Part shown: positions 36,076-49,230 of the stretch, piece after piece
Layout of the letters: the number at the start of each line of letters is the position of its first letter
How positions within the stretch are numbered: position 1 is the stretch's first letter
NCBI GenBank assembly: GCA_026874595.1
Contig: CM049309.1
Location: 6,224,576-6,288,575, forward strand
Origin: Sipunculus nudus
Taxonomy: Eukaryota; Annelida; Sipuncula; Golfingiida; Sipunculidae
Direction: 5' to 3'
DNA length: 64,000 nucleotides
Made by a program: the position numbers and the translations under genes
Notes under the pieces: model-generated
The model's database searches: none
What the model was told of the DNA's origin: nothing
The model's input: the letters and a program-made list of their open reading frames with translations, nothing else

Positions 36076-38587
36076 TAATATCAACACACTTTTCTCTTTT
36101 ATCTTTATTATCTTTCTTGTTAATTTCTCTTGATTGCTGGTCATTATTCCCTTTGGGATATCTTTCTTTTACAGGAACACCGCAATTGGTGCATTATAAG
36201 CCCGTTGAGACTTATGACTTCATTAAATTTGTATATGTGTTTTGCCGAGAATTTAAATCCGGTGAAACACACTATTGGGAAATATGTATAATGAGTTTCA
36301 TGGAAATCCTTGAGATTTTTAGTTAGTCATGACAACCTCAACAAGGTCTCGAGGCCTCTAGCCTCATTATAAATACACGGTTTTTGCCAGTAATCCAAAT
36401 TAGGTGAGATATTGTATTGGTAAAAAATTCTGTGGAATTTCATCAAAATGCATTGTCTCTGGTAAGTTTTCGTGGCTACATCACAAAGTAGCCTGGTGAC
36501 CTACTAATTAAATATGCCTGGATTTTGCCTTCAATCTAACACGGGTGGGAATATCTATGGTGAGTTAAGTGAAAATCCAGCAAACCCTGGCAAGTTATCG
36601 CTGCGACACTTGAGGTTAACCGACACACGGGCGGCACGACAGACGGACGGAGAGACGGAACATAGGTACATACCATAATATGTCCCGTTTAAAAGAGTTT
36701 GGGAAAAGCAAATGTAGATCACAACATTCAAAGACAGATGTCTTATCGACATGTAAGATTAATATGGTGACAGATTTGTCAGATAATTTTAACCGGAAGT
36801 GAGTATTCCCAAGACAGTTAATGACTATTTCAACGCAATATCTATTTGCGTTGGGGTTATTTCCAATTTCAGGACGGAAAAAAATAAATCGATAAAATTA
36901 TTATTATTTTCCTCTCGGAAGCCAATAGTCATTTATTTTGTAAGAACAGTTATTTCTTTCATCGTGACACAAAAACTGACCCACGGAAACACAGTACTTG
37001 TATAATCATCGAATTAGAACATTCTTCATAATTGTGTGTGTAAATTCGGTGGCCGGAAACAGTTTAAATTGGAAATATCTTGAGAAACAATTGAAGCCCG
37101 CTTTCATTTACCGCAAATCTAAGATACGGTGATGAACAAAGCATTTGACTTTAGAAGAAATTCGATAAACGGTATAAAAAGAAGCGCAATTTGAATTGAA
37201 TAAAATATATATGGGTTTCTCTTTCTCTGAGTAATTTAGTTATTTTAAATTACGAAATTTATTTTACAGAATAAATCGATTGATATAACATCTGCATGAA
37301 CGCCTCATCTTTGGTTAACTTTAAATTCTATCTCATGTGGTTTGAAATTAGTTTTTTTTTTCAATTTGATGCTGATGTGATAGGGATTTTAGCATCACTG
37401 TCATGTCCTGATACAGCTTTGAAAGTAGGATATGGTAATGTTTTCCCGGGTACGGTATATGAATCTAATGAATGTACATTTTTATATAAAATTAAAAAAA
37501 AAAAAAAAAACATATTTTTTTAAGTGCACTATTTTATGTGCCAAATAACAAAGAGTCAATATTGAATAAGCTTATATTAAACAATATGACAATATCTCAA
37601 AAACATTTTTGTTTTCGTGTTGCCTCTATCGTGTGTCTTTACATGTTTACAACTGAAATATTAACTTTTTATTGAACAAAAATAAAAAGATTTTTTTCCA
37701 ATCCACGAGTCATATTTTCAATCAGCTCTAAAGAGGCATGTCATTATTAATTTGCAACAGTCTAAAGTAAAAAAGTTGTGAATAAAAAAAAGTATTAAGC
37801 TGAACCTAAATGTTCAAGTAAAAAGTTAAAATTGAAATATTAATATTCAAGAAATGATTAAACTTATGGTTGTTATCATCCAAGGGACACCATAGTTACG
37901 AAATCAAGTAATTTAAATAGATGTATCAATGATATTATTTTTTATAACATTTAAGAGGTACCCAACCAGTAATTTTGACAAAGAGTCGATGTTGAAACAC
38001 AGACATTCTGTTAAAAACGGAAGTAATATTACAAAATCGATCGCAGATATAAGATTTTTATTTAATTTCCCAGTGATTAAATTGTGCTGATAATAAACTT
38101 GAAACCTTTGGGCTTCTTTCTTTTATCTTAACATTCAATTATTGCCTCAGCCAAGCAGATTATGTTTTTGCCGGCGTTGGTTTAAATGTTTGTTTGGCTG
38201 TCTTTTTGTCTGCTTGCAACTCAAAAGTTATTAAACGGAAATTAATAAAATTTTCGGGATAGCTCAGAAATGATACAAAAAACAATCGATTATATTGTGG
38301 GGATTATCAAGATCACCGGATCAGGAATAGTTTAAAGTAAAAATGCTGCATATCTGACATTACCATATGGGGTAATAAGCTGCCTTGGCGGAGGTCTGCG
38401 TTCTCTGAGTACCTTAATTACTAGTTGAAACTTTTTTTTTTCAAAACACCAGTTATTTAGAATGCCGAGGCGATTTGAGCGATAAGTCAAAATGTGTGAA
38501 AACTGCCAGTTATAAATGGCCGACAAATTCTTAATTTAGTGCCATGAGTGTTGATATTAACAAAATTAACTCATAAATAATACTCAC

Positions 38588-39070
38588 ATCACTAGAACCT
38601 GTTCCAAACAACAGGAGATCAAAGGGTATTGCCGCCACCGCGTCGATTAGGAACCAGCCTTTCACGTAATTGATGGCTATTTTCTGCGGATCTGTCACAA
38701 CCTCGCCATTATTTATGTAAGTAGTCCGGAAGTTGATGAGAATGTCGGCGATAAACATGACGTCAACAACTAGGTCAATGACGATAAGGGACTTGGCGGG
38801 GTTATTATCAGAGTTCTGTGTCCGCGTGTGAGCGTTCATATTGAGCTGTAGCTTGTTGCCTTCCTCCCGTAATAGAAAAGCAGCTACTAATGGTGTAAAG
38901 ACAGCAGTGTAGAGAACCAACAGTAAAATTATCCAATCCCAGACCGCCTTGAAGGGAGAGTAATGGAGGATAATAAGCTTCGGAGGCACCGTGCTCTGTC
39001 CAGGAACATCCGGAACCGTGCTGGAGTCATTCCCGTCGTCTTCCGTACCGGATCCGGATTTATCCGAACA
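38588..39070 (-). CDS. KCNH (erg-type): ERG exon: pre-S1 linker, S1, S2, S3
   Basis: This 483-bp exon (161 codons, phase 0 at both ends) has an acceptor TCTTTCAG|TGT and a donor GAT|GTGAGT. The first 30 residues are acidic and Ser/Gly-rich ([17 protein letters not shown]). From [13 protein letters not shown] onward it follows ERG closely: S1 ([14 protein letters not shown]), a lengthened Asn-rich S1-S2 loop, S2 ([17 protein letters not shown]), the RTTY block, then S3 ([19 protein letters not shown]). The acidic residues equivalent to human ERG1 Asp411, Asp456, Asp460 and Asp466, which partner the S4 charges, are all present. The conserved pre-S1 sequence of vertebrate ERG (around LPEYKLQ) is absent. 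It joins directly to the S4 exon, giving FGTGSSD followed by [12 protein letters not shown]. Confidence 0.95.
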
Positions 39071-40501
39071 CTGAAAGATAAAAAGAAGAGAAAACTAAAA
39101 ACCCAATGAAGAACAAGATCGCCGGAGCTGGAATTTTTTCCTTTGCTGAATGTGTCACATATGAAAAGTTGACCACATGATCAGCACACATACAAACACA
39201 TACAAATTTCCTGATATTTTTTTGTGAAAACAGTACCAGATATGCAACAAATTGGGTTTTTTTTTAAGTATCAATCACTGATTTAACGCTAACATTAAAT
39301 ATATTTATATTGATGCTACCGGACATGTTATACACAATATACCAAAGAGGTGATAGTAGAAGTGACTGTTCACCTGTATTGGTGGATTTATTTTCGTGAT
39401 GGTTTCTTTTCGCGAACATCGCGAATTTGAAATCCTCGCGAACAAAAGGCCAATACTCAGAGCAGGGATGAATCACGTTGGCGGGGGTATGCCTGCTACT
39501 GAGAGCTTGCGATCTTAATTATAATTCAGGCCCGAACCTCAACAATGTATATAGATTATCACGTACAAACCGTGTTTACAGCGCCGAAAGCCTGTGTCAT
39601 CACACTGAAACCATTGTACCATGCAATCGATTTCAAATTACCCCCGGGGGTAGCCTGGACATCATTTCAAGTAATCCTCACATCGTTCAGATCACAACTC
39701 CCGCCCGTTTGACATATTTTAATCTAATGGTAACACTTGGTGGTAACCTGAACTTTGATTTCATCCTAACCCCGTTCTCCAACCCCCAACCTAACTTAAA
39801 ATGCGAATTAAAGTTACCGGGGGTATTCTAGAGCGGAGGTAATCTGAATCCACTACACCTATAGGCGTATAGATCACTGGACACCTGCCGTAACTAAGCA
39901 AATATCACCACAGAGGCAAACCGCACGTCTGCAAATGATAACATGTGGTAATTAGTAATGTCCAACATTCATTTCTCATCAATCAGTCATTGTTTTGTAA
40001 ACGTTTGTGTTACAGTCGGGGTGTTATTCAGACCCCTGTTGTGTTAACCGGTCGACCAACATCATTAAAGATCACAATTCGATCCAAGGATACATGGTTC
40101 AATAGATCAATTATAGATAGCATGTGTACCGTGAACATGAAAGGTGAAGAACTCAATATCTACCATGGCACATGGTTTGTATGTATTGGATTGCTGACGT
40201 ATAAGGCTGTCCCTATTGTCCTTTTTTTTACATGGGGACCTTAGACCTGTGACCTTTTTACATGCACCATGACGTAGGATTATGAAACGTTAGCAGCTGT
40301 ACAAAATATTTTACTTTTTAATTTTTATTTGTTCCTTAATTTTCATGGTAAAATAGGAAATTGGGCTTTTATAAACGGTGTGACTGAATAAAGATTTTTT
40401 TTTCTATTTAAAAAGCCAAAAATATTGCCTGTAATAAACATATATTTCATACCGTATATGTGACTTGTTTTTGAAAATGTTAATTTTTTAGTAAGGAACA
40501 C

Positions 40502-40507
<6 letters not shown>

Positions 40508-40564
<57 letters not shown>
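40508..40564 (+). repeat. (TA)n microsatellite
   Basis: About 28 uninterrupted TA units. Confidence 0.95.
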
Positions 40565-40569
<5 letters not shown>

Positions 40570-42053
40570 AACCCCCGATGCCCGGTACGGTACAGTAAGG
40601 TTACAGGAGAGAAACAATTTTTAGTCATTTGGCCGGCTTGCTGACTTCAGCAACGAAACATCTCATGACTGATGATGGGTCGGATGTTCGTCGCCTACCA
40701 ATACATAGAGCTAAGTGGTGTTTGTAAACGATACGATCGTATTTTATGGAAAAGGGAGCTTTTTTATCAGTTTTCTGGACATTGTAGCATTTAAATTTTC
40801 CAGCATTGAATAAGTATCTTAAGTTGATCATAACTGCCTGATATTGGCAACATGGACCACTTTTAGCTTCGGTTATAATATGTTATGTTTCGAGAAGACA
40901 CGTGTTTATTAGCTTACCATAACCGAGTCCAAATAAAATAAGGTACAAGAGATTATTAGATATTTTCTCCCTTTTACAGAAATATACCGAATGAAGCTAA
41001 TAATTCTACCCAAATGCACGTGTAGGCCGGTGACTTAAACGGGATAATACGTGCGGTAATAGCGCCACTTTGGTTCTCTGGCATTAGAGAGTCTAACGAG
41101 GTAAATTGAGAACCTTACTGTAAGCCTCTGCATAGATGCAAATATTTGATACCTCATGAACTACAGAAACGCCTCCAGTTAAGATAAAGCAGGCCAATCA
41201 TTACCTATGCTTGTGTACTTTCTAACAACATCTGCCATGTTAAAAAAACATTCTGTTGTAACTCAGCTTATTGGTAAATCCCTCTGTATGTTTCCTGAAT
41301 TTCTGGCCGCATAATTACAAGCATGGCTCGCACGGGTAACCACTGTACGACAGCCCACTTGTAGGCGACACAGGAAATCACATGTCATTAAAGAGACAGA
41401 TGTAAACGTTGGTTTGAGAGATCATATGTATTCTTTTGTCTTAATTCAACAATCTAGGTCTATAATTAAAATTACGGCTGTTTACCACGATATCGGTGTC
41501 ATTAAGTGGATGGCCATTGTAGTACATTTCCCCGTATGACTTTTGTCACAACTCAAGTGGGTTCATCACCCCGATGTAAATGCTGAGGCACATGTTCACG
41601 GCTAGTGCGAAACTGGGTCTGAACTAAGGTAGCGAGTAGCACTTCCGCAAGGGCGCCAATAAAAAAGAATCATCCAGACTAAAAATTAAAAAATAATTTC
41701 AACCAACAAGAAATAAATATTGTAAGTATATATAAAAAACATTCTTGGTATAATTTGAATGGAAAAGAAACTTAGGTACCTTTATCTTGAATTAAATATT
41801 AGACAGAAACAAAGTAAGCATGCGTGTAACGAATGACTAACCCTCTCCCCCACTGATTGAGATATATTTAATCGATGTTCCATGGATTTCAATGACACGA
41901 GTCAATGGGAAATAAAACTCTTTGAGTCTTAAATTTTCCTATTAGCATGCCACATTTTCTCCCTGCTGTCCAACCTGTATTATGGACTTCCTAGGTGATA
42001 CATTTTATTAAACGACGTGCGTTATCAAAGGCTATTTATATTAATTAATAGAT

Positions 42054-42300
42054 ACAGTGGCGAAAATTTATCTTCAAGGGTGGGGGATGACTCGCAGGCG
42101 TGGGAGCGTTATCTAAGTTGGGATCACTTTTTTAAACATATTTATTGTCTCAATGATATTTCGGGAACTTAGCCAAAACATTGAACATTCGAAATACATT
42201 CCCCTCTCTGTGAAAGAGAGAGAGAGAGAGAGAGAGAGAGGGAAGGGTGGGGGTGGGGGGGGGTATGGGGTGGGGGGTTGTGGGGTGGGGGGGTCCTTTA
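42054..42300 (+). mobile_element. TIR element family B, copy 3 (degraded)
   Basis: The left end ACAGTGGCGAAAATTTATCT then TCAAGGGTGGGGGATGACTC aligns with copies 1 and 2, as do GCAGGCGTG and TTTATTGTCTC downstream. The interior is shorter, with an (AG)n run at 42215-42241 and a G-rich end (42242-42292) that would correspond to the G-rich right end of copy 1. Confidence 0.55.
42215..42292 (+). repeat. (AG)n run followed by G-rich tract
   Basis: About 13 AG units, then GGTGGGGGTGGGGGGGGGTA-type sequence with several runs of four or more G. The plus strand could form a G-quadruplex. Confidence 0.8.
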
Positions 42301-42473
42301 AGCGACTTCACAGACCAGGAACGCATGTTAATTAATTCTCAACAACTGTTGGTAAGACACCCTGTTTGCATACCCTTGCATTAGCTTGCGTAATTTCCTT
42401 CAGTGCGTGTGCCTGTTTAGGCGACGGCAATTGTGTGACAGAAATTAATGTGTTTTATATATATTTATATATG

Positions 42474-42563
42474 TATATATATATATATATAAGTGAATAT
42501 AAATTTACTTTTTGTTTATTTATCTCATTTCCCATTGATATGTATATATATATATATATATAA
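42474..42563 (+). repeat. Two short (TA)n runs with duplicated flanks
   Basis: TATATATAAGTGAATATAAA at 42485 and TATATATAAGTGAATATTAA at 42556 are each followed by similar sequence (TTTTGTTTATTTATCTCATT and TTTTGTTTATGTATCTCATC). This is a local tandem duplication of about 70 bp. Confidence 0.8.
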
Positions 42564-43604
42564 GTGAATATTAATCTATCTTTTTTGTTTATGTATCTCA
42601 TCTCCCATTTTCCAGATCGATTCTCCATATCCTTTTATTACCCTGTACGCACCGCGCAATTAAGGAATATGTTGACACAGAATCACTGATTATTTCAACC
42701 GTTGTGATGTTTTGGACTTTATCGCCGTCACACAGCTCATCGATACTAAGCTGACATATCGTTTTCGATGGAAGACTTGTATACATAGAAACAATACATT
42801 TGCCTAAGGCGTATCAGCTGTACTGACCATACAAACATTGTATGAGAAACTTGGCATCACCTGTTGTTTGTCAATATTATGTTGCTATAAGACTTCATAT
42901 AATTTTGCTTTGTAGAATAGGCAAGTATTAATTTTATAATACAGATTCACCACACAAGAGGACCTGGAATCACCATAGATAAACCTATACCTAAGAACAC
43001 CCAAATAATTCCCAAAATATATTCTTGACGTACAGCAGCTATCAAATCTACAGACAACAGCACACTCTTTGGCACCTTGGATGTTCATTCTTGTGTGCGC
43101 GGGTAGGAGAGACAGTGCCAAGTATGCAATTTCATGGTAAGTATATATATAAAAAAAACTGAAATACTTGCAGGTGAAACATTCCATTTACCTTAAGTAT
43201 AAAAGACACTACGCTGTACGATTCCAAGAGAACTGAATTTAGAATTATTTATTTTGAGAAACGACTCGGAACGGTGTGCAGTGTTCACGAACGAATGCAA
43301 AATTGTATTTTTTAGGTACATACATATTTAATGCTTTCTGGCTGTTGCACTGTTTTCACAAGTAGATCTTCACAACTAACTAAAAAATTTGTTTCCATAA
43401 CAGACCAGTTTTCATTTCAACTGGGAGGATTCGTCATATTGACAGGTTACAAGTATAAGTATGATTTTCAGCTTTGATCCGTGCAGCTACCCACTTTCTA
43501 TTAGAAATGCTTTTATTTTTTTTTCATATTATCTATCAAAACTGTTTCCCTTAAAATGAACATATGAAACGATTCATTTATTCTAAACGCATGATATGAC
43601 ATCC

Positions 43605-43800
43605 AAGACCGTTTTTTGAAGGTTCTATAAAGAAACCCACACATGGCTTTCGCCAAGAACCTTTCAAGATTCCTCACATTCAGTCTATCATGAAGAACCT
43701 TGGGCGGTTCCTTTCGGAACCTTTACAGGGGCTCAACATGGAACCATACAGATTCCATGAAAGAACCCTCTGAAGGTTCTAAGAAGAACCCCATTTTGCT
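43605..43800. repeat. AGAACC/GGTTCT-rich inverted-repeat block
   Basis: The block holds many copies of AGAACC or its complement: TGAAGGTTCTATAAAGAAACC at the left, CAAGAACCTTTC, GAAGAACCTTGGGCGG, CGGAACCTTTACAGG, GAAAGAACCC and TGAAGGTTCTAAGAAGAACC at the right. Motifs occur in both directions and can fold on themselves. It is probably a short non-autonomous element. No target duplication was identified. Confidence 0.55.
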
Positions 43801-46263
43801 CAGTTGACTAAAATTAAAATTCCGAGATAAGCGAGTTCATAGTCTCGTTATATTTTCCCGGATTATCTTTGAGTTAATCATCTCATAATGAGAAAGGTTA
43901 GGATTTACATGCATGAATTATCGCCCAATTATTGTAATAAATGTTTGACCATTTTTGGATATTTAAATCAGAAAGAAAATGCTGACAACAGAGTTAAAAT
44001 CACTGTCGATTGAAGAAGATATATGGCAAGAATATGTGACTGGACTAAAGCATATTTTGATAATCCTGGGAGAGGGGTTTTGTTTTGTTTGTCTTGATTT
44101 TTTCCAGATGTTCTTTATTCAGGAAAGAAGGCGGGGTTGCTTCTATCAGTACTCCTGCAAATTGTCTACATCATACTGTCTCAGCAACACGGCTTATGGG
44201 CAGGGAGATACCGAAAATGTACTTTGCGAGATCCCTCAGACAATAAGTCAGCTGTTACTTCTTCGTTAAATGATCAGGGAGAAATTCGGAATCAGGGAAA
44301 GAAGACCTATCAGCAATTTCATCAGAGATGTGCCGAGCATTCCATTGGCTAGAATGAGAATTTTAAAGCCGTCCCCGTGTTGCTAAGATCTGCATGATTG
44401 GGGCCAAGACTTGCCTTAATTACGACCCAAAAGAACACTCGTCTAAATAACGAGGGCTTGGCGCCCGGACAAATTACTACAGCCGTTCAACCGGAAGACG
44501 ATCCGAACTCCCTTGAATATGAGTGATATTTTATCTCATATTGATATCTTATCTCGGGTAATTGGAAAGTTGCGGTATACGGTCCATACAATCATTGCTT
44601 GCACGTTTAAAGCAGGGTAGAGTTAAAAGAAGTGCTGAGTCAGCCATTTACAGATTGGTCGTTGATTACTTCTAGTGATTAGTCACCAGTAAATGCTGAA
44701 ACGTGAAGGAAACCTCTAATTCGTTGACAAGGTACAACTATTGAAATAAAAATAGCAGCCTAAATAATACTTGACCTAGTTATTGATTGACGGAATCAAA
44801 ACATGTCTATATTATACCATTTCCTTAATGGAAGAGGTACGAGCATTTATATTAAACCTTATATTTTTACTCACTGAACCTTTTTTCTGGAAAATATTTT
44901 TCATCAAATTCAAAATGGGGAATTTAAGAATTTATTCACCAAACCAATTAAGGGAAAATACTTTAGTTTTACTATTTTTATACCATTATTATTAGTTTTC
45001 TCAATTTTATTATATTATGCTAGTGGCTACCACGCATCAGAATTAAATTTGTCTGAAATATCTTTTATTTCCTTTTGTGGATTATATATTCAGGATTTTA
45101 TTTCGTTAATTAAGCTTTATTTTTATGTAATTACAAGTATGGAATACTCTGCTTGTATTCATGGTATATGTCACACTGTGTATATACATCTGACCTTTCG
45201 GGGACTACTAGTATATGCTGAACAGTGTATTCCTTTCTATGTTCCATGTAAAACATAGGACGAAAAGTAGGTGTTTACATTACTTTGTAATCATGTGTAT
45301 TTTATTTCATATAAAATCTATTTGAACTGTAAAGAAGTGTAAAATGAAGCGTGGCTGCTTGTTCGACCGGCCAGCCAAACGATGTTAATAATGAGCATAA
45401 AAATAAAAATGAAAATCAACATCATAGTAGAGAGACGATAATTCATGATTTTGAATAGTATTGAAGTAACGAATACCAGTGACCTTTACACAGTTTATAT
45501 ATGGACTGTGTGGGGGGCACAACCAAAGGAAGCCGTTAAAGAAAGGCCTGATGAACTTTGGTAGACAAACCAAATTAAGTAACTGCTGATAGACCCACAG
45601 ACGCTGGGTTTGGGTAAATTGGAACAGGCGCCGCGGCATGGTCAATGCATTTCTATGGGCTCTATTTGGTCAGGGGGTAATAAGGTTTAATGTGACTAGA
45701 GGAACAAGCACGCAACCAGATCTAACATTACCAGACAGGCCCAGCTGCAGATTTTAGCAACGATTCCAAAAGGGGATATGTATGTGCTAACACGACTCAT
45801 CATCGCAATTCTCTTAGTGTATACTGACGCATAGCATCATGGGAAAATTTATTATACAAGGGCGTTCGAATATTACGTGAAGGATCCCAGTTGGCCTATT
45901 TTGAGCCGATTATGTCAGCATCTATTATGTTGCTAGTCGTATTGAGTTTACTCGGGGTATTGCAGCGGCGTAAAAATACAACAGTGTTAAATGTGCATGG
46001 GAAAGGTTTATTACATTAGGGTATCTTACATTGCTTGGATATCCAGTCCAGATTAGTCCAGACGTTCGGCGATGCTTACGGAATCCGTCAAGTTATAAAA
46101 AAAAATAGTGAATCGCCTGGTAAGCAAAGTATCCCGCATGCTTAGTTAAAATCTGATTAAACCCGTTATCCAATTTTATTTAATACGACATCATACGTCA
46201 TATTTATATCTGGAACTTTTCTCACTGCCTTTTCGCCGAAACGGTTAGACCAAGCGCATCTTA

Positions 46264-46325
<62 letters not shown>
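46264..46325 (+). repeat. (TA)n microsatellite
   Basis: About 30 TA units, ending directly at a fold-back element. Confidence 0.95.
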
Positions 46326-46327
<2 letters not shown>

Positions 46328-46463
46328 GAAGAAAAACAACACGGGATGCGACCCGTTCATCAGGTGAATGTGGTTCGAATGTAGATTTAACCACATCACC
46401 TGATGATCGGGTCGCATCCCGTGAAACAGACTGTTGTGAATTTACAGTGTTGTTTTTCTTCAG
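46326..46463. mobile_element. Fold-back (inverted repeat) element
   Basis: The left arm CTGAAGAAAAACAACACGGG ATGCGACCCG..CAGGTGAATGTGG (46326-46373) pairs with the right arm starting AACCACATCACCTGATGATC (46390). The right arm reads GGGTCGCATCCCGTG, is interrupted by about 23 extra bases, and finishes TGTTGTTTTTCTTCAG at 46463. Total length is 138 bp. It abuts a (TA)n array, a common target for such elements. There is no coding capacity. Confidence 0.75.
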
Positions 46464-46528
46464 AGTAAAACCGCTCTGGCCTAGTCTGTAGGCCATAGAG
46501 CACTTTACAACGGAGGGTTACTCTACCT

Positions 46529-46536
<8 letters not shown>

Positions 46537-46578
<42 letters not shown>

Positions 46579-46582
46579 TATT
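46537..46582 (+). repeat. (TA)n microsatellite
   Basis: About 22 TA units with AATATA interruptions at both ends. Confidence 0.9.
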
Positions 46583-48479
46583 GTTAATATTGAGCTGGAC
46601 CGGAACCGTGATTTTTTACCCGTATTTAATAATTAATATGTTAATATCAAATTTCATTATAAACTGACATTTTATTATTATAACTAATGCAAGACACTAT
46701 TAACATGGCTCAGATGGCAGCGTCCGGTAGTCACAAGTGGTGAATTAATCTATGCACCGGAAGAGGCCAATCATGATAAAATATATTAATGAAAAATCAT
46801 TGCACGTTTAATATTATAAGACGGAACTTTAGAACGGCATTTGCATTTGAAAATGTCTTAACTCAGTCTATGCATTTAAATGAACCAAACGTGATTGGTT
46901 ACGTCGAGTGGTGTGGTTCCTCTAATACATCGGATCTGTCGATGAATTCATATAGTCGTTTCAAACTTGCGGCGAGGGAACATAGGCGATATAAATAGGA
47001 TTATACTATCCAATATGGGGCCAGTCTTAGGAAACGTTCTGAATATCTTGTCCCGCAAGCGGTAGAAGAGGTTGATAGATGTATCAGAATCTTGGTTTTT
47101 ATTACAACCCGGGGCTAGCAGACAAAATGGCAAAGTTTGATTTCTGGGTAGAAGCACTAAAGAAACCGCTACATTAAGTTAGCACAGTAGCCGAAAGGGG
47201 TGGTTTGTGTGTACCTTTGACGCCAGCGATCCCTGTGGGAAAAACTAACATAGTTTACAGGGGGATGTTTTGGAAATGCCTTGCTGTTGAGTCAATATAG
47301 TCGCGTCCGCAGGGAAAGAGTGAATTGAAGAGAAGAGGTTTGATCAGAGAGCAGATCGGAAGATACTTTATACATTGTCGCAAAAGATGATGAGGTAAAA
47401 TGGAGAATGTCGTAAAATGTTCCGCCGAATGACAGCCATATGTGGTTTACGAGTCGCAGGCGCCCGTGGAGGGAGGCACCCGATCTGCAGCGTATGGAAA
47501 CATTTTGATTACTGTTCTCACGGGAGCTGCAATAAAGCACACTTTCACTTTTTAGAGTAGAATTCCTCGAAGCCAGCAAGGGTGATATTGCTTAGATTGC
47601 AATAACAGTTTCGAGGGTGCTTGGTGCATGAACGCCAAGCACTTGCGCATGCGCATCGCTATTTCGCTTGCAGTCACGGTTTTAATTGAACGAACCGGCG
47701 GAATAATATTTATTAGAAAAACATGATTACATGTATACAGCCAGTGGAAATTATGTTGCATTTCATGCATACTATATTTTTTACTCTATCGAAAGATTAA
47801 TTACTTTTCGGATCATCCATAAAATAACTCGATATTTCTATAAATAACCCCTCAAGAATTTATGAGATAATGTTAATATGAAGGATTAACCCATTTAAAG
47901 CGTATGGAGTCTGCCATATGTAGCCTGAGCACTGCTCCATTGATACTGTCTTATCATTTTGAATTATTTTTGTTTCCATAGATATATCGATACCGTTAAA
48001 TTGCGGAGAAATAATAACGACTGTACTTGGCCACAGTGACCTTTATTCAATACAACAAGAAAATAAATTGCCCAATCGCACGCGTGTTAGCCGCTGTATT
48101 CTGCTGTAGGGGAACTGAATATGTATAGACTATACATATAGTCACGATGAGACTTTGCTATAACACCGGTCCCCGGTAATTATTCTATTTTCTGCTTGTA
48201 ATTCCTTTCTTGTTAAAAAAAAGCTCTGAAACAGACTGTCCCCTTTTTTGTTAAGAAAACTAAACCCTTGTCCTTCAAAACATTGTTCTTGAGCACAATC
48301 TAATTCAGGGTGTTTTGTAAAATTTCATTCTAATCACAAGATTGCATTATGATGTTAAATCTATTTATATATTAATGTCATTTATTGACCCGCTTCATTA
48401 TACATGTTGTCTGTTGTATTTGCTAAGACACCAGTGATGCAGTCGAGTCCACACCATTCGGGTCTGAGTGCAAGTCCGT

Positions 48480-48725
48480 GTCCGGCCACTAGAGTCCAAG
48501 TCCGAGTCCAGGCCACTCGAGACCAAGTCCGAAGCCAGGCCACTCGAGTCCAAGTCCGAGTCCAGGCCACTCGAGTTTAAGTCCGAATCCAGGCCACTCG
48601 AGTCTAAGTCCGAGTCCAGGCCACTCGAGTCCAAGTCCGAGTCCAGGCCACTCGAGTCCAACTCCAATTCCAGGCCACTCGAGTAAAAGTCAGAGTCCAG
48701 GCCACTCGAGTCCAAGTCCGAGTTT
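48480..48725 (-). repeat. 27-bp minisatellite, first array
   Basis: The unit is 27 bp with a hexamer-like subrepeat (GACTTG/GACTCG on the minus strand). Because 27 is a multiple of three, it produces false long frames of repeated Leu-Asp-Ser-Ser-Gly-Leu-Asp-Ser-Asp. Confidence 0.9.
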
Positions 48726-49019
48726 TTGAGGTTCGAGTCCAAGTCCATCTTCTTCGAATCAGAGTCAAATACAAATATCCTTTAAAAGCAGTTCGAATTG
48801 AAAATTTCATATTATCATGTAAATTTTTAAGTGAATTCAAACATGCTTGTACTATTATGGTTAATTACATGTAAGGCTCCGGATGTTGAGCAAAGCTTGG
48901 TATATATAATGTTATTATATTATTTTGTAATATTCTGATCGTAGTTCGCACATGTTCATAAGTCTTCATAAAATATGAGTTTTTTTTCTATTTGACTTGA
49001 CATAGACTCGGTCTCACTT

Positions 49020-49230
49020 CTCGAGTCCAAGTCCGAGTCCAGGCCACTCGAGTTTAAGTCCGAATCCAGGCCACTCGAGTCTAAGTCCGAGTCCAGGCCA
49101 CTCGAGTCCAAGTCCGAGTCCAGGCCACTCGAGTCCAAGTCCGAGTCCAGGCCACTCGAGTCCAAGTCCGATTCCAGGCCACTCGAGTCAAAGTCAGAGT
49201 CCAGGCCACTCGAGTCCAAGTCCGAGTTCT
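49020..49230 (-). repeat. 27-bp minisatellite, second array
   Basis: The same unit as the first array, with about seven to eight copies. The flanking sequence on the right matches that of the first array, so both came from one duplication. Confidence 0.9.

Larger units (their letters stand above)
29575..38587 (-). other. Intron (9013 bp) between S3 and S4
   Basis: Contents: (TTA)n at 29817-29861, two copies of a TIR element (30187-30598, 32018-32370), (CA)n/(TA)n at 31394-31449, a C part of the C/D family (35975-36075), (TA)n at 35841-35890 and G or C runs at 33713 and 35479. Bases 32400-33650 are less AT-rich than the rest but show no coding pattern. Bases 33750-35450 and 36100-38580 hold nothing I recognise. 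Confidence 0.85.

Noticed and set aside
39478-39831. A 117-residue plus-strand frame with few biases
   Set aside because: No recognisable domain, no splice context or neighbours, and it overlaps a pair of CCCCGGGGGTA-type inverted motifs that look like a repeat. It is left unannotated.
48398-48748. A 116-residue frame of repeated LDSSGLDSD units, looking like an Asp/Ser-rich secreted or mineral-binding protein
   Set aside because: It comes from a 27-bp minisatellite inside a mobile element. All frames on both strands stay open through it, there is no signal peptide, and the same array recurs in a duplicated copy.
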